Shown in pieces: positions 56,335 through 63,952 of a stretch of 64,000 nucleotides of DNA. The stretch's first letter is position 1. Every line of letters starts with the position of its first letter. A program made the translations under genes and the position numbers. The DNA comes from Nitrosopumilus cobalaminigenes. GTDB taxonomy: Archaea > Thermoproteota > Nitrososphaeria > Nitrososphaerales > Nitrosopumilaceae. A model generated the notes under the pieces. It was not told the DNA's origin. It did no database searches and was given only the letters and a program-made list of their open reading frames with translations. The stretch covers positions 62,001-126,000 of the forward strand of contig NZ_CP026993.1 in assembly GCF_013407145.1 (NCBI RefSeq), read 5' to 3'.

Positions 56335-56835
56335 TTAACTTGTTGGTTCTTCTGTTTTAGTTTCTTCAGATTTCTTTTTTAGATAATTTTCAACCCATTC
56401 TATAGTAAGAACCCCTGATTCAGACAGATTTGTAAGAGAATTAGCTGATGCGTCTCCAGAAACTTTACCGTTGTTTCTTTTAATCTGTCTCCACTTCAAA
56501 GATGTATTTCCACTTTTTGAATTATAGATTATTCCTAAAACATCTTTTGCATTAACAAACGTAATATCTCTAATTTTTTTTAGTGTAACCTTATCTGCTG
56601 CCTCAACATAAATGGCTCCTAGACTATCTTCTCTTTCTGCAAAAACCTCTGAATCTTCCAAATATGCTCTTGGAGCATAAGACATGCAAGTACTAGTAAT
56701 TACAAATCTTCTAAAACTTTCCAATGAGGCTGGAGTGTCTATTGTAACCATTTGGAATGATTGAACTATTTGCCATTTATCAAGCTTCTTGAAAGATTCA
56801 ATAGGAATTTGCTTGAAATATGGCTTGCAGACCAT
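56335..56835 (-). CDS. Conserved-looking protein of unknown function upstream of pelA
   Basis: This 166-aa soluble protein contains FKKLDKWQIVQSFQMVTIDTP at the N-terminus and a mixed alpha/beta middle (SLGAIYVEAADKVTLKKI, DVLGIIYNSKSGN). A Lys/Arg-rich stretch near 120 and a charged C-terminal tail follow. No domain is recognised. Base use and frame quality are normal for a real gene. It is the promoter-proximal gene before pelA (32-nt gap), so a link to translation quality control is possible but unproven. Confidence 0.6.
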   Translation of the reverse strand: MVCKPYFKQIPIESFKKLDKWQIVQSFQMVTIDTPASLESFRRFVITSTCMSYAPRAYLEDSEVFAEREDSLGAIYVEAADKVTLKKIRDITFVNAKDVLGIIYNSKSGNTSLKWRQIKRNNGKVSGDASANSLTNLSESGVLTIEWVENYLKKKSEETKTEEPTS

Positions 56836-56922
56836 GATGTACCTATCCCTCTGATCAATGATGAGGATCTTGAGTTCTGAGCCTGCATTAGGATTTTAAT
56901 TAATGATGATTGATAGAAAAAC

Positions 56923-57342
56923 ATGAAATCTTTAACTGAATATTTGACTTTTGAAGTAAAGACTAGACGAGCATTTGTAAACATTACATCTGATGTAAGA
57001 AAATTAGTAACAAAAAGTAAAATCCAAGAAGGACTTTGTCTTGTAAATGCAATGCATATCACTGCAAGTATTTTCATAAATGATAATGAAGGTGGATTGC
57101 TTCATGATTATGAAAAATGGTTAGAAGAATTGGCTCCACATGCACCAACGACACACTATGATCATAACAATACAGGTGAGGATAATGCAGATGCCCATCT
57201 AAAACGACAAATAATGGGAAGAGAAGTTGTAGTTGCAATAACTAATGGCGAATTAGATTTTGGACCATGGGAAGAAATTTTCTATGGAGAATTTGATGGA
57301 AAACGACCAAAAAGAGTTTTAGTTAAAATTATTGGCGAGTAA
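56923..57342 (+). CDS. YjbQ/UPF0047 family protein
   Basis: This 139-aa protein has the family signature [30 protein letters not shown], the [22 protein letters not shown] block with conserved His/Asp/Glu metal-site residues, and [30 protein letters not shown]. Some members have weak thiamine-phosphate synthase activity; the physiological role is open. It converges on the 54-aa Cys protein with no gap. Confidence 0.93.
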   Translation: MKSLTEYLTFEVKTRRAFVNITSDVRKLVTKSKIQEGLCLVNAMHITASIFINDNEGGLLHDYEKWLEELAPHAPTTHYDHNNTGEDNADAHLKRQIMGREVVVAITNGELDFGPWEEIFYGEFDGKRPKRVLVKIIGE

Positions 57343-57507
57343 TTATCCGAAGTCTGCATCACGTTTTTGACTTTGTGATTCATTCTTTCTTGCAGCATCT
57401 CTGAATTCATCATTATGATTTTGAGGCCCATGTCCACATTTTACACATGCAATTTTGAATCCATCCTCATTTTTTTCATAAGTTTCGCAGCCACAGAAAC
57501 ATGCCAT
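57343..57507 (-). CDS. Small Cys-rich protein (54 aa)
   Basis: The ORF from the ATG at 57507 to the TAA at 57343 encodes MACFCGCETYEKNE..., with C3, C5, C7 and a CVKCGHG knuckle (C21/C24), so a single zinc or similar metal site is likely. The rest is a charged helix (NDEFRDAARKNESQSQ). A clean TATA-like GATATATC stands about 26 nt before the ATG. Its stop directly abuts the YjbQ stop. The function is unknown. Confidence 0.65.
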   Translation of the reverse strand: MACFCGCETYEKNEDGFKIACVKCGHGPQNHNDEFRDAARKNESQSQKRDADFG

Positions 57508-57529
57508 GATTGAATATAATTTCTAAGAT

Positions 57530-57537
57530 GATATATC
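57530..57537 (-). promoter_or_regulatory. TATA-like box of the 54-aa Cys protein
   Basis: GATATATC is centred about 26 nt before the ATG at 57507, in the short gap after the DtxR-family stop. Confidence 0.45.
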
Positions 57538-57555
57538 TTTTGGGTTGAGTTCAAC

Positions 57556-58011
57556 TTATGTTGATTTACAACATTCGCCCATTGGAATTTCATGATCATG
57601 TGGACATTTTCTTGGATGTTTTAGCATTACACAAAGTGCATCTGTAAATTGTTTGTTCATGTGATGTTCAATTCCACAAACCATTTCCTCATCAATTTCT
57701 ACCTTGAGTGCACTATCCATTAGAACCTCCAATAATCTACTATTTCTCATCATACTTGCTCCTATTCTCTCACCATCTTCAGTAAGTCTTACTCCTGCTT
57801 TATTGTAATTTACAAGATTTTTCAAATTTAATTTCTTTAGCATCTGAACTACACTTGGTTGTCTAACATTGAGCATTTTTGCAATGGTGCTAATTTTTAC
57901 ATCTTCCCCCCTTTCTTTAATATGCCAAATTGCTTTGAGATACATCTCTACATGTTCAGCTTCTGCAGTACCTACAAAGAGAGTCTCTTGATCATCATTT
58001 AATGCGTCCAT
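57556..58011 (-). CDS. DtxR/MntR-family metal-dependent regulator
   Basis: This 151-aa protein has a winged-helix domain (STIAKMLNVRQPSVVQMLKKL, residues ~41-61) and the iron-dependent repressor dimerisation region. Metal-site candidates are C112, E115 and H116 (VCGIEHHM), matching the DtxR pattern. The His usually found in MRxH is a Ser here (MRNSRLLE), so the second site differs. The C-terminus ends HPRKCPHDHEIPMGECC, rich in ligands, and has no SH3 domain. It lies 1 nt after the TrmB-family gene, so both are cotranscribed. Confidence 0.9.
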   Translation of the reverse strand: MDALNDDQETLFVGTAEAEHVEMYLKAIWHIKERGEDVKISTIAKMLNVRQPSVVQMLKKLNLKNLVNYNKAGVRLTEDGERIGASMMRNSRLLEVLMDSALKVEIDEEMVCGIEHHMNKQFTDALCVMLKHPRKCPHDHEIPMGECCKST

Positions 58012-58012
58012 A

Positions 58013-58780
58013 CTACACCTTCTTGGAATCTTTTAATAAATATTCAAAGTATTGACGTGCAAATCCTGCCAATCCCGCATGATCTGCCCAAATTGCTACA
58101 ACTTCAGAAGAATTTACGCCTCCAATTTCAGGCCCTAGTAGAATTACTACGTATCTTTTATCAGAAATTATTCCACCTCCAAACAATCCTTTCTTGATTG
58201 TTACAGTGGCAACTCTTTTGATTGCCTTGATTGATTCTTTATCCATTTTGTCTGATGTAAGAATTGTAATATCTACTCCCTTATCATGAAGTGATCTTAG
58301 TTTTGGTAATGCTTGCTTAACAAGATCTACTCCAGCTTCGGGCAATGCAATCATTACTTCATTTCTACATGTCTCTACCATTTCTAAAATTTTAGCTGCA
58401 ATGTTTGCTGCACCAGATAATACCCATATGTCCGGCCTTTCACTTGTTCCACTTTTTTCATACAAAGGAACTAATTCATTTAAAATTACATTTTGATTCT
58501 GCGAAAAATCAGTTTCCATTTTTTGTTTTGTAGTTTCAAGACCTGTTGAAGGTGATTTTGCAAAATATTTTGTTGGCCTTGAATCATCTGAACCAATCCA
58601 CCCTTTTTCTTCTAGAGTTCCTAAAACTTCATAAATTTTTGAGTAAGGAACTCCTGATTTCTGACTGAGATCTGATGCTGTTAATTCTCCTGACTTTAAC
58701 AAAGCTGAAAACGTTCTAATTTCGTAACTGGTAAGACCAATTTTCTCTAATGCTTTTCTTGTTTTATCGGAAATGCTCAT
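58013..58780 (-). CDS. TrmB-family transcriptional regulator
   Basis: This 255-aa protein has an N-terminal TrmB winged helix (KIGLTSYEIRTFSALLKSGELTASDLSQKSGVPYSKIYEVLGTLEEKGWI region, residues ~13-62) and a coiled linker. Its C-terminal ligand/effector domain resembles the PLD-like domain of many thaumarchaeal TrmB proteins rather than the sugar-binding one. The ligand is unknown. It is the first gene of the TrmB-DtxR operon and is divergent from the Tes-like gene. Confidence 0.88.
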   Translation of the reverse strand: MSISDKTRKALEKIGLTSYEIRTFSALLKSGELTASDLSQKSGVPYSKIYEVLGTLEEKGWIGSDDSRPTKYFAKSPSTGLETTKQKMETDFSQNQNVILNELVPLYEKSGTSERPDIWVLSGAANIAAKILEMVETCRNEVMIALPEAGVDLVKQALPKLRSLHDKGVDITILTSDKMDKESIKAIKRVATVTIKKGLFGGGIISDKRYVVILLGPEIGGVNSSEVVAIWADHAGLAGFARQYFEYLLKDSKKV

Positions 58781-58804
58781 CTGCGATCTAATCGATCAGT
58801 TTTG

Positions 58805-58813
58805 ATATTTAAA
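58805..58813 (-). promoter_or_regulatory. TATA-like box of the TrmB-DtxR operon
   Basis: On the minus strand TTTAAATAT is centred about 29 nt before the TrmB ATG at 58780. The palindrome 58816-58829 begins 3 bp upstream of it. Confidence 0.5.
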
Positions 58814-58815
58814 TC

Positions 58816-58829
58816 AGGTATGCCTACCT
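58816..58829. promoter_or_regulatory. Candidate operator: perfect AGGTA-N4-TACCT palindrome
   Basis: AGGTATGCCTACCT has exact 5-bp inverted arms and resembles the AGGTTAGNCTAACCT core of DtxR/MDR1 boxes. It lies directly against the TATA box of the TrmB-DtxR operon, at the TFB-recognition position, so a bound repressor would block that promoter. Autoregulation by the encoded DtxR protein is the simplest reading. Confidence 0.5.
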
Positions 58830-58862
58830 CCTAAATTCCACACGGGGGCTAGTAGGAAATGG

Positions 58863-58870
58863 ATTATATA
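58863..58870 (+). promoter_or_regulatory. TATA box of the tetraether-synthase-like gene
   Basis: ATTATATA is centred about 32 nt before the ATG at 58899 and about 44 bp from the palindrome centre. Confidence 0.5.
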
Positions 58871-58898
58871 CCATCTTTGAAAAATCTTCAATATAGGT

Positions 58899-60563
58899 AT
58901 GGCATTAATTCAGATATCCAATCAATCAACTAAAAATTTAGGTAAAAAATCTACAATTAGATTCACTCAAAGTATCTGTCCAGACTGTAACATGATTTTG
59001 GATGCTGAGGTCTTTGAGCGAGATAATCAAGTGTTTATGTCAAAAGTTTGTCCAACTCACGGTGAATGTGAGGAATTATACTTTGGTTCTTATGAAATGT
59101 ACAAGAAATTCAGTACATACTGGATGGATGGTAAAGGTGCTCATTCTCCAAATGTAATGATTGACAAATGTTCATGTCCAAACAACTGTGGATTGTGCTC
59201 AAATCACTTGTCTCATAGTGGATTAGCAAACATGATTGTAACTAACAGATGTGATTTAACATGCTGGTATTGTTTCTTTTATGTAAAGAAAGGCCTTGAA
59301 GGTGCTTACATGTATGAACCAGATCATACACAAGTTAGAGGAATGATGAAAACTCTCAGAGCTGAGAGACCAATTCCAGGAAACTCTATGCAAATTACTG
59401 GTGGTGAACCAATGCTTAGAGAAGATATTGCTGATGTTATCAAAATTATGAAAGAAGAAGGTGTTGACCATATTCAAATGAATACAAATGGTATCCGACA
59501 CGCAATGGATCCAGAAGCTGCAAGAGAAGTAAGACTTGCTGGATGTAACAACTTGTATCTTTCCTTTGACGGTGTAACTGCAAGAACAAATCCAAAGAAT
59601 CACTGGGAAATCCCATATGCACTTGACAGTTGCAGAAAAACAGGTACTACTGTAGTATTTGTCCCAACAGTAATCAAATCAATTAATGACCACGAACTAG
59701 GTGGAATTATCAGATATGCTCAAAAGAATATGGATGTAGTTCATGCTGTAAACTTCCAACCAGTATCATTAACTGGAAGAATGGGTAAATCTGAACGTGA
59801 AAAATATAGAATCACAGTTCCTGATTGTGTTCAAAGAATTGAAGAACAAACTAATGGTGAAGTAACTGTTGATGATTGGTTCCCAGTCCCAAGTTGTATG
59901 CCACTAACTAATGTAATTGAAGCATTCTCAAGCAAACCAAAATACGAATTATCCATTCACTTTGCTTGTGGTGCAGGGACATACATTTTTGAAGATGCAG
60001 ACACAAAGAAGTTTGTTCCATTAACAAAATTCTGTGACATTCAAGGAATGTTAGAATTATTTGAAGATAAAGCAGAAGAAATTCGTTCTGGTAAAAACAA
60101 GTACTTTACAATGCTTGAAGTTGTTAGAAAACTCAAAGGCTTTGTTGATACAAAGAAACAACCAGCAGGGTTAGATTTAGCAAAGATGTTTGGTAATATT
60201 CTAATGAAGAGATCATTTGATTCAGTTGGTTCATGGCACGTCAAAGGATTATTCCTTGGTATGATGCACTTTCAAGACAAGTACAATGAAGACCTTGAAA
60301 GATTACAAAGATGTGATATTCACTATGTAACTCCAGACCTTAGAATAGTTCCATTCTGTGCATTTAATGTAATTCCAGAATGGTATAGAGATAGAATTCA
60401 AAAGAAATACTCTATCACTGTAGAGGAATGGGAAGAAAGAGAAGGTGTTAAACTTGAAGATGGTCTTTACAGAGGTCTTATGAGACGTGGAGCAGGTGAT
60501 GAACTTGCTGCTGGCTGTGCAAAGAGTCAGATGTTCCATGATGCTGCTCAAGCAACAATGTAA
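58899..60563 (+). CDS. tes: Radical SAM protein, tetraether synthase (Tes)-like
   Basis: This 554-aa protein has the radical-SAM cluster motif CDLTCWYC (C118, C122, C125) and ITGGEP near residue 166. Extra Cys sets flank it: C27/C30/C51 at the N-terminus (CPDC...CPTHG) and C91/C93/C97/C100, suited to additional metal or Fe-S sites. The C-terminal part has CDIHYVTPDLRIVPFCAFN. This architecture matches the MJ0619-type family shown to join archaeol tails into GDGT membrane-spanning lipids. Length is typical. The gene stands alone, divergent from two regulator genes. Confidence 0.88.
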   Translation: MALIQISNQSTKNLGKKSTIRFTQSICPDCNMILDAEVFERDNQVFMSKVCPTHGECEELYFGSYEMYKKFSTYWMDGKGAHSPNVMIDKCSCPNNCGLCSNHLSHSGLANMIVTNRCDLTCWYCFFYVKKGLEGAYMYEPDHTQVRGMMKTLRAERPIPGNSMQITGGEPMLREDIADVIKIMKEEGVDHIQMNTNGIRHAMDPEAAREVRLAGCNNLYLSFDGVTARTNPKNHWEIPYALDSCRKTGTTVVFVPTVIKSINDHELGGIIRYAQKNMDVVHAVNFQPVSLTGRMGKSEREKYRITVPDCVQRIEEQTNGEVTVDDWFPVPSCMPLTNVIEAFSSKPKYELSIHFACGAGTYIFEDADTKKFVPLTKFCDIQGMLELFEDKAEEIRSGKNKYFTMLEVVRKLKGFVDTKKQPAGLDLAKMFGNILMKRSFDSVGSWHVKGLFLGMMHFQDKYNEDLERLQRCDIHYVTPDLRIVPFCAFNVIPEWYRDRIQKKYSITVEEWEEREGVKLEDGLYRGLMRRGAGDELAAGCAKSQMFHDAAQATM

Positions 60564-60584
60564 TAGAATTTTTTAATCCAAGAC

Positions 60585-60592
60585 CTTAAAAA
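60585..60592 (+). promoter_or_regulatory. TATA-like box of the GT4 gene
   Basis: CTTAAAAA is centred about 25 nt before the GTG start at 60614. Confidence 0.4.
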
Positions 60593-60613
60593 GTCTGCAA
60601 CTAATTTTATTTT

Positions 60614-61564
60614 GTGAAATTTCTTTTTATTTCGCCTAGATATTCTGGTGGAATTGGTGGACATGCTGCAATGCTTGCACACCAATTAGAAAATTTTGGG
60701 CATAGTGTTACAAAAATGGAAACACCTCACATTCCAATTAAAAATCTAAAAAATCCAAGTTTTGCAATTTTAGGTGCATTAAAAGGAATAATGAATAGAC
60801 AAAATTATGATATAGTTCATGCATTCAATATACCATCGGGATTTGCAATGCATTATTCAAAGGGACAGAAAAAAATTCTATCTGCCCATGGAGTTTACAG
60901 TGACCAAGTAAAAGTATTGCATTCATCAACAACTAGTAAAATTGCAACTAGTGCAGAATCAAGAGTTTTCAAATGGGCTGATAAATTAACTACTGATTCA
61001 CAAATAACTAAGAAAGAATACAAAAAAAAATTCAACCTTGATTTAGAATATCTGCCATCTCCAATAGATACTGAAATGTTTAAAAAAATTCCAGAAGTTA
61101 AAAAAATTACAAATCAAGTTGCATATGTAGGTCGAGATAGTTTTGAAAAAGGAATTGATATACTAAAAAGTATAGAATCAAAAATAAATGGAAATGTGGT
61201 ATATTGTGTAGACAAACCTTGGGATGAAACTATGAAAATTCTTAAATCTTCAAGACTACTAGTAGTTCCTTCTAGAATGGAAAGTCTTCCAACTGTTATA
61301 AAAGAAGCATTTTATCTAAAAATACCCGTCATTGCATCTTCTGTAGGTGGAATTCCAGAATTAGTTACACATAATGAGACTGGAATATTAACAGAATCTG
61401 AAAATCCTCAATTATTACTAAAAAATATTAATGAATTATTGATTGATGAATCACTTCAACAAAAATTATCATCTAATGCATATGATTTTGTAATCAAACA
61501 TTTTACTTGGAAAAAAATCCTTCCAAAATATCTTAATTTTTATGAAAACTTATTAAAAAATTGA
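60614..61564 (+). CDS. GT4-family glycosyltransferase (GT-B fold)
   Basis: This 316-aa protein starts at GTG (MKFLFISPRYSGGIGGHAAMLA). The Gly-rich loop SGGIGG near residue 11 is typical of GT4. The C-terminal domain has VPSRMESLPTVIKEAFYLKIPVIASSVGGIPELVTHNETGIL (residues ~218-260), with the EX7E-like Glu pair. It probably adds a sugar to a lipid carrier or surface glycan. It heads the sugar locus that continues to the window end. Confidence 0.93.
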   Translation: MKFLFISPRYSGGIGGHAAMLAHQLENFGHSVTKMETPHIPIKNLKNPSFAILGALKGIMNRQNYDIVHAFNIPSGFAMHYSKGQKKILSAHGVYSDQVKVLHSSTTSKIATSAESRVFKWADKLTTDSQITKKEYKKKFNLDLEYLPSPIDTEMFKKIPEVKKITNQVAYVGRDSFEKGIDILKSIESKINGNVVYCVDKPWDETMKILKSSRLLVVPSRMESLPTVIKEAFYLKIPVIASSVGGIPELVTHNETGILTESENPQLLLKNINELLIDESLQQKLSSNAYDFVIKHFTWKKILPKYLNFYENLLKN

Positions 61565-61568
61565 ACAT

Positions 61569-62468
61569 TTAATTAAAAAATATTTTTAATCCTTCTTCTA
61601 AACCTATTTTTGCTTTCCAATTTAATTTCTTATTTGTATTTGTAAGATCTGCTAAACTGTTTTTCACATCTCCTTCTAATGCATCGATATGAATTATTTT
61701 TAGATCTTGATTTGAAATTGTAATTAAAATTTCTGCCAAATGATTAATTGAAGTTGGAACATTTGTTCCTATATTATAAAATCCAAAATTCACATCTGAA
61801 TCCATTGCAAGTATATTTGCATATGCAACATCTTCTACATGAACAAAATCTCTAATTTGTTCACCATCTCCAAAAATTTTCAGTGATTCATTATTTTTTA
61901 TATTATGTAGGAATTTTGTAATTACTCCTGCATATGAAATAGTTTGGCCTTTTCCATAAATATTGAAATATCTTAATCCAATAACTTTGACATCCAGTTC
62001 TGCATATTTTTCAGCTAATAATTCTGATTGGTATTTTGTATCTCCATAAGGATTAATTGGTTTTCTTGGAGAATCTTCTTTGATTGGAATTGTTTCAGTG
62101 TCTCCATAAACACTTGAACTACTTGCAAAAACAACTTTGATTTCAAATTCTTTGGCGATTTTTAGAATATTTTCAGTTCCCACTAGATTTACATCAAAAT
62201 ATTCATCTCTTTTAGTGAATGACTCTTGAACTACTGTTAGAGCTGCTTCATGAAAAATACCGTCAACATTTTTACAAATTTCTCTTAATTTATCAAAATT
62301 GCGAATATCAATCTCATGAAATTCAATCTTATCTAGAATATCCTCAAGATTGCTCTTTCTCCCAGAATGTAAGTTATCAATCACTTTAACAGAATGATTA
62401 TTTTTAATTAATTGACGTACGATATTATTCCCAATAAAACCTGCCCCTCCAGTTACTACATATTCCAT
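61569..62468 (-). CDS. UDP-glucose 4-epimerase-like NAD-dependent epimerase
   Basis: This ~299-aa extended SDR has Rossmann motif TGGAGFIGNNIV near residue 6, VIDNLHSGRKSNL, the HEAALTVVQES block, catalytic Ser-Ser/Tyr-Lys (SSSSVYGD and NPYGDTKYQSE, YxxxK) and RYFNIYGKGQ. The ATG at 62468 is supported by a TATA-like box 27 nt upstream and by the family N-terminus; the longer ORF to 62552 adds an unrelated hydrophobic stretch. The substrate may be UDP-Glc, UDP-GlcNAc or another NDP sugar. It converges on the GT4 gene. Confidence 0.9.
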   Translation of the reverse strand: MEYVVTGGAGFIGNNIVRQLIKNNHSVKVIDNLHSGRKSNLEDILDKIEFHEIDIRNFDKLREICKNVDGIFHEAALTVVQESFTKRDEYFDVNLVGTENILKIAKEFEIKVVFASSSSVYGDTETIPIKEDSPRKPINPYGDTKYQSELLAEKYAELDVKVIGLRYFNIYGKGQTISYAGVITKFLHNIKNNESLKIFGDGEQIRDFVHVEDVAYANILAMDSDVNFGFYNIGTNVPTSINHLAEILITISNQDLKIIHIDALEGDVKNSLADLTNTNKKLNWKAKIGLEEGLKIFFN

Positions 62469-62490
62469 TCTTGATGTGTGAAATATGACA

Positions 62491-62498
62491 TCTTTAAG
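62491..62498 (-). promoter_or_regulatory. TATA-like box of the epimerase gene
   Basis: On the minus strand CTTAAAGA is centred about 27 nt before the ATG at 62468. Confidence 0.4.
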
Positions 62499-62575
62499 TT
62501 TTGAGCAAAATTGAATCAAAAACCTAAATAAAGAATAACAAAATCTTAACATAAATTAATAAAAATGTGAATGAT

Positions 62576-63952
62576 ATGAACAAAAAAATTTTTGATAGAA
62601 ATATTGATGATGTTAAAAAATCAATTAAATCAGCTGAAATTTCAGTCTGTGTAATTGGGATTGGTAGAATTGGTCTACCTACTGCACTATCTTTTGCAAA
62701 ATCAGGATTATTGACTACGGGATTGGATATTAACACTAGTTTAGTTGAAAAAATAAATTCTGGGGATTTTCCTTTAAAGGACGAACCAAAATATGATATA
62801 ATTTTTGATGAGGTTTTAAAAAATAAAACATTTCATGCAACAACCCAAGCTAATGAAATTATTCCAAAATCTGATGTTATATTATTATCATTACCTACAC
62901 CTATGAATGAAAACAACATTCCTGATTATTCTGCTTTGAAATCTGTTGCAAATCAACTTCACAGTCTAATGACGCCTGGTACATTAGTTGTAGTTGAAAG
63001 TACTATTGAACCAGGTTTTTTGGAAAATGAATTAATTCCTATAATTGATGGAAATGATGAACGATTAGAATCTGGAATTAATTATGGAATAGGAGTTTGT
63101 CCTGAAACTGCAAATCCTGGTGAAATAATCACAGATTTTGAAAAATTACCTAGACTTGTAGGTGGAATAAATAAAAAATCAGCTGATATTATTACTGAAA
63201 TATATCATCATGTATTCCCTGTACAACTCATTCCAATGCCTAATTGTAAGACTGCAAATGCTGTTAAACTTACAACAAATGTTTTTCGTGATATCAATAT
63301 TGCATTCATAAATGAACTATCTATTTTATTTGAAAAACTTGGGATAGATACTAACACTGTTTTGGAAGCAGCAAAAACAAAATATAATTTCCAAGTCCAT
63401 TATCCTGGCGCTGGTGTGGGAGGACCATGTCTACCCATAAACTCGTACCAATTTTTAAATTCTGGAAAACAATTTGACGATGATCTATTGACAATAATCA
63501 AAGCTAGTAGAAAACGAAATGAAAGTATGCCCCATTATGTTATAGACATGATAAATGAAACTTTATCTCAAAATGGAAAATTATTAAAAAATTGTTCATT
63601 ATTGATAATGGGGGTATCATACAAACCCAATGTGAAAGATATACAATTGACACCCGCAGAAATTATAATAAATAAATTAAAAGATCAAGGAGCAATACTC
63701 AAAATCTATGATCCATATTTTAAATCCTCAACTGTGTTTGGAATAGAAACTGAAAACAATTTGGAAGATGCATTACATAAAGTAGATGCAGTGATTTTAC
63801 TTACAGCTCATAAAGAATTTTTAAAAATTGAACCCTCTTTTTTAAAATCAACTATGAAAAGTCCTATAGTAATTGATACTAGAGGTGTTTTTGATGTTTC
63901 TGCTGCAAAAGAAGCTGGTCTAATTATTAGGAGCCTTGGACGAAAATTCTAA
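62576..63952 (+). CDS. NDP-sugar dehydrogenase (UDP-ManNAc/UDP-GlcNAc type)
   Basis: This ~458-aa enzyme oxidises C6 of a UDP sugar to the uronic acid. NAD motif is VIGIGRIGLPTAL near residue 29, STIEPGFLEN follows, and NAVKLTTNVFRDINIAFINEL holds the catalytic Lys region. GVGGPCLPINSYQFL carries the catalytic Cys. All three domains are present, including the C-terminal one (IMGVSYKPNVKDIQLTPAE). The ATG at 62576 is used; a GTG at 62567 would add three residues. It is divergent from the epimerase. Confidence 0.93.
   Translation: MNKKIFDRNIDDVKKSIKSAEISVCVIGIGRIGLPTALSFAKSGLLTTGLDINTSLVEKINSGDFPLKDEPKYDIIFDEVLKNKTFHATTQANEIIPKSDVILLSLPTPMNENNIPDYSALKSVANQLHSLMTPGTLVVVESTIEPGFLENELIPIIDGNDERLESGINYGIGVCPETANPGEIITDFEKLPRLVGGINKKSADIITEIYHHVFPVQLIPMPNCKTANAVKLTTNVFRDINIAFINELSILFEKLGIDTNTVLEAAKTKYNFQVHYPGAGVGGPCLPINSYQFLNSGKQFDDDLLTIIKASRKRNESMPHYVIDMINETLSQNGKLLKNCSLLIMGVSYKPNVKDIQLTPAEIIINKLKDQGAILKIYDPYFKSSTVFGIETENNLEDALHKVDAVILLTAHKEFLKIEPSFLKSTMKSPIVIDTRGVFDVSAAKEAGLIIRSLGRKF

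Noticed and set aside
60581-60597. AGAC...GTCT inverted repeat as terminator of the Tes-like gene
   Set aside because: The stem is only 4 bp and the interior coincides with the likely TATA box of the next gene.
61569-62552. Longer epimerase start at 62552
   Set aside because: The family N-terminus begins at the ATG at 62468, which has a TATA-like box 27 nt upstream.
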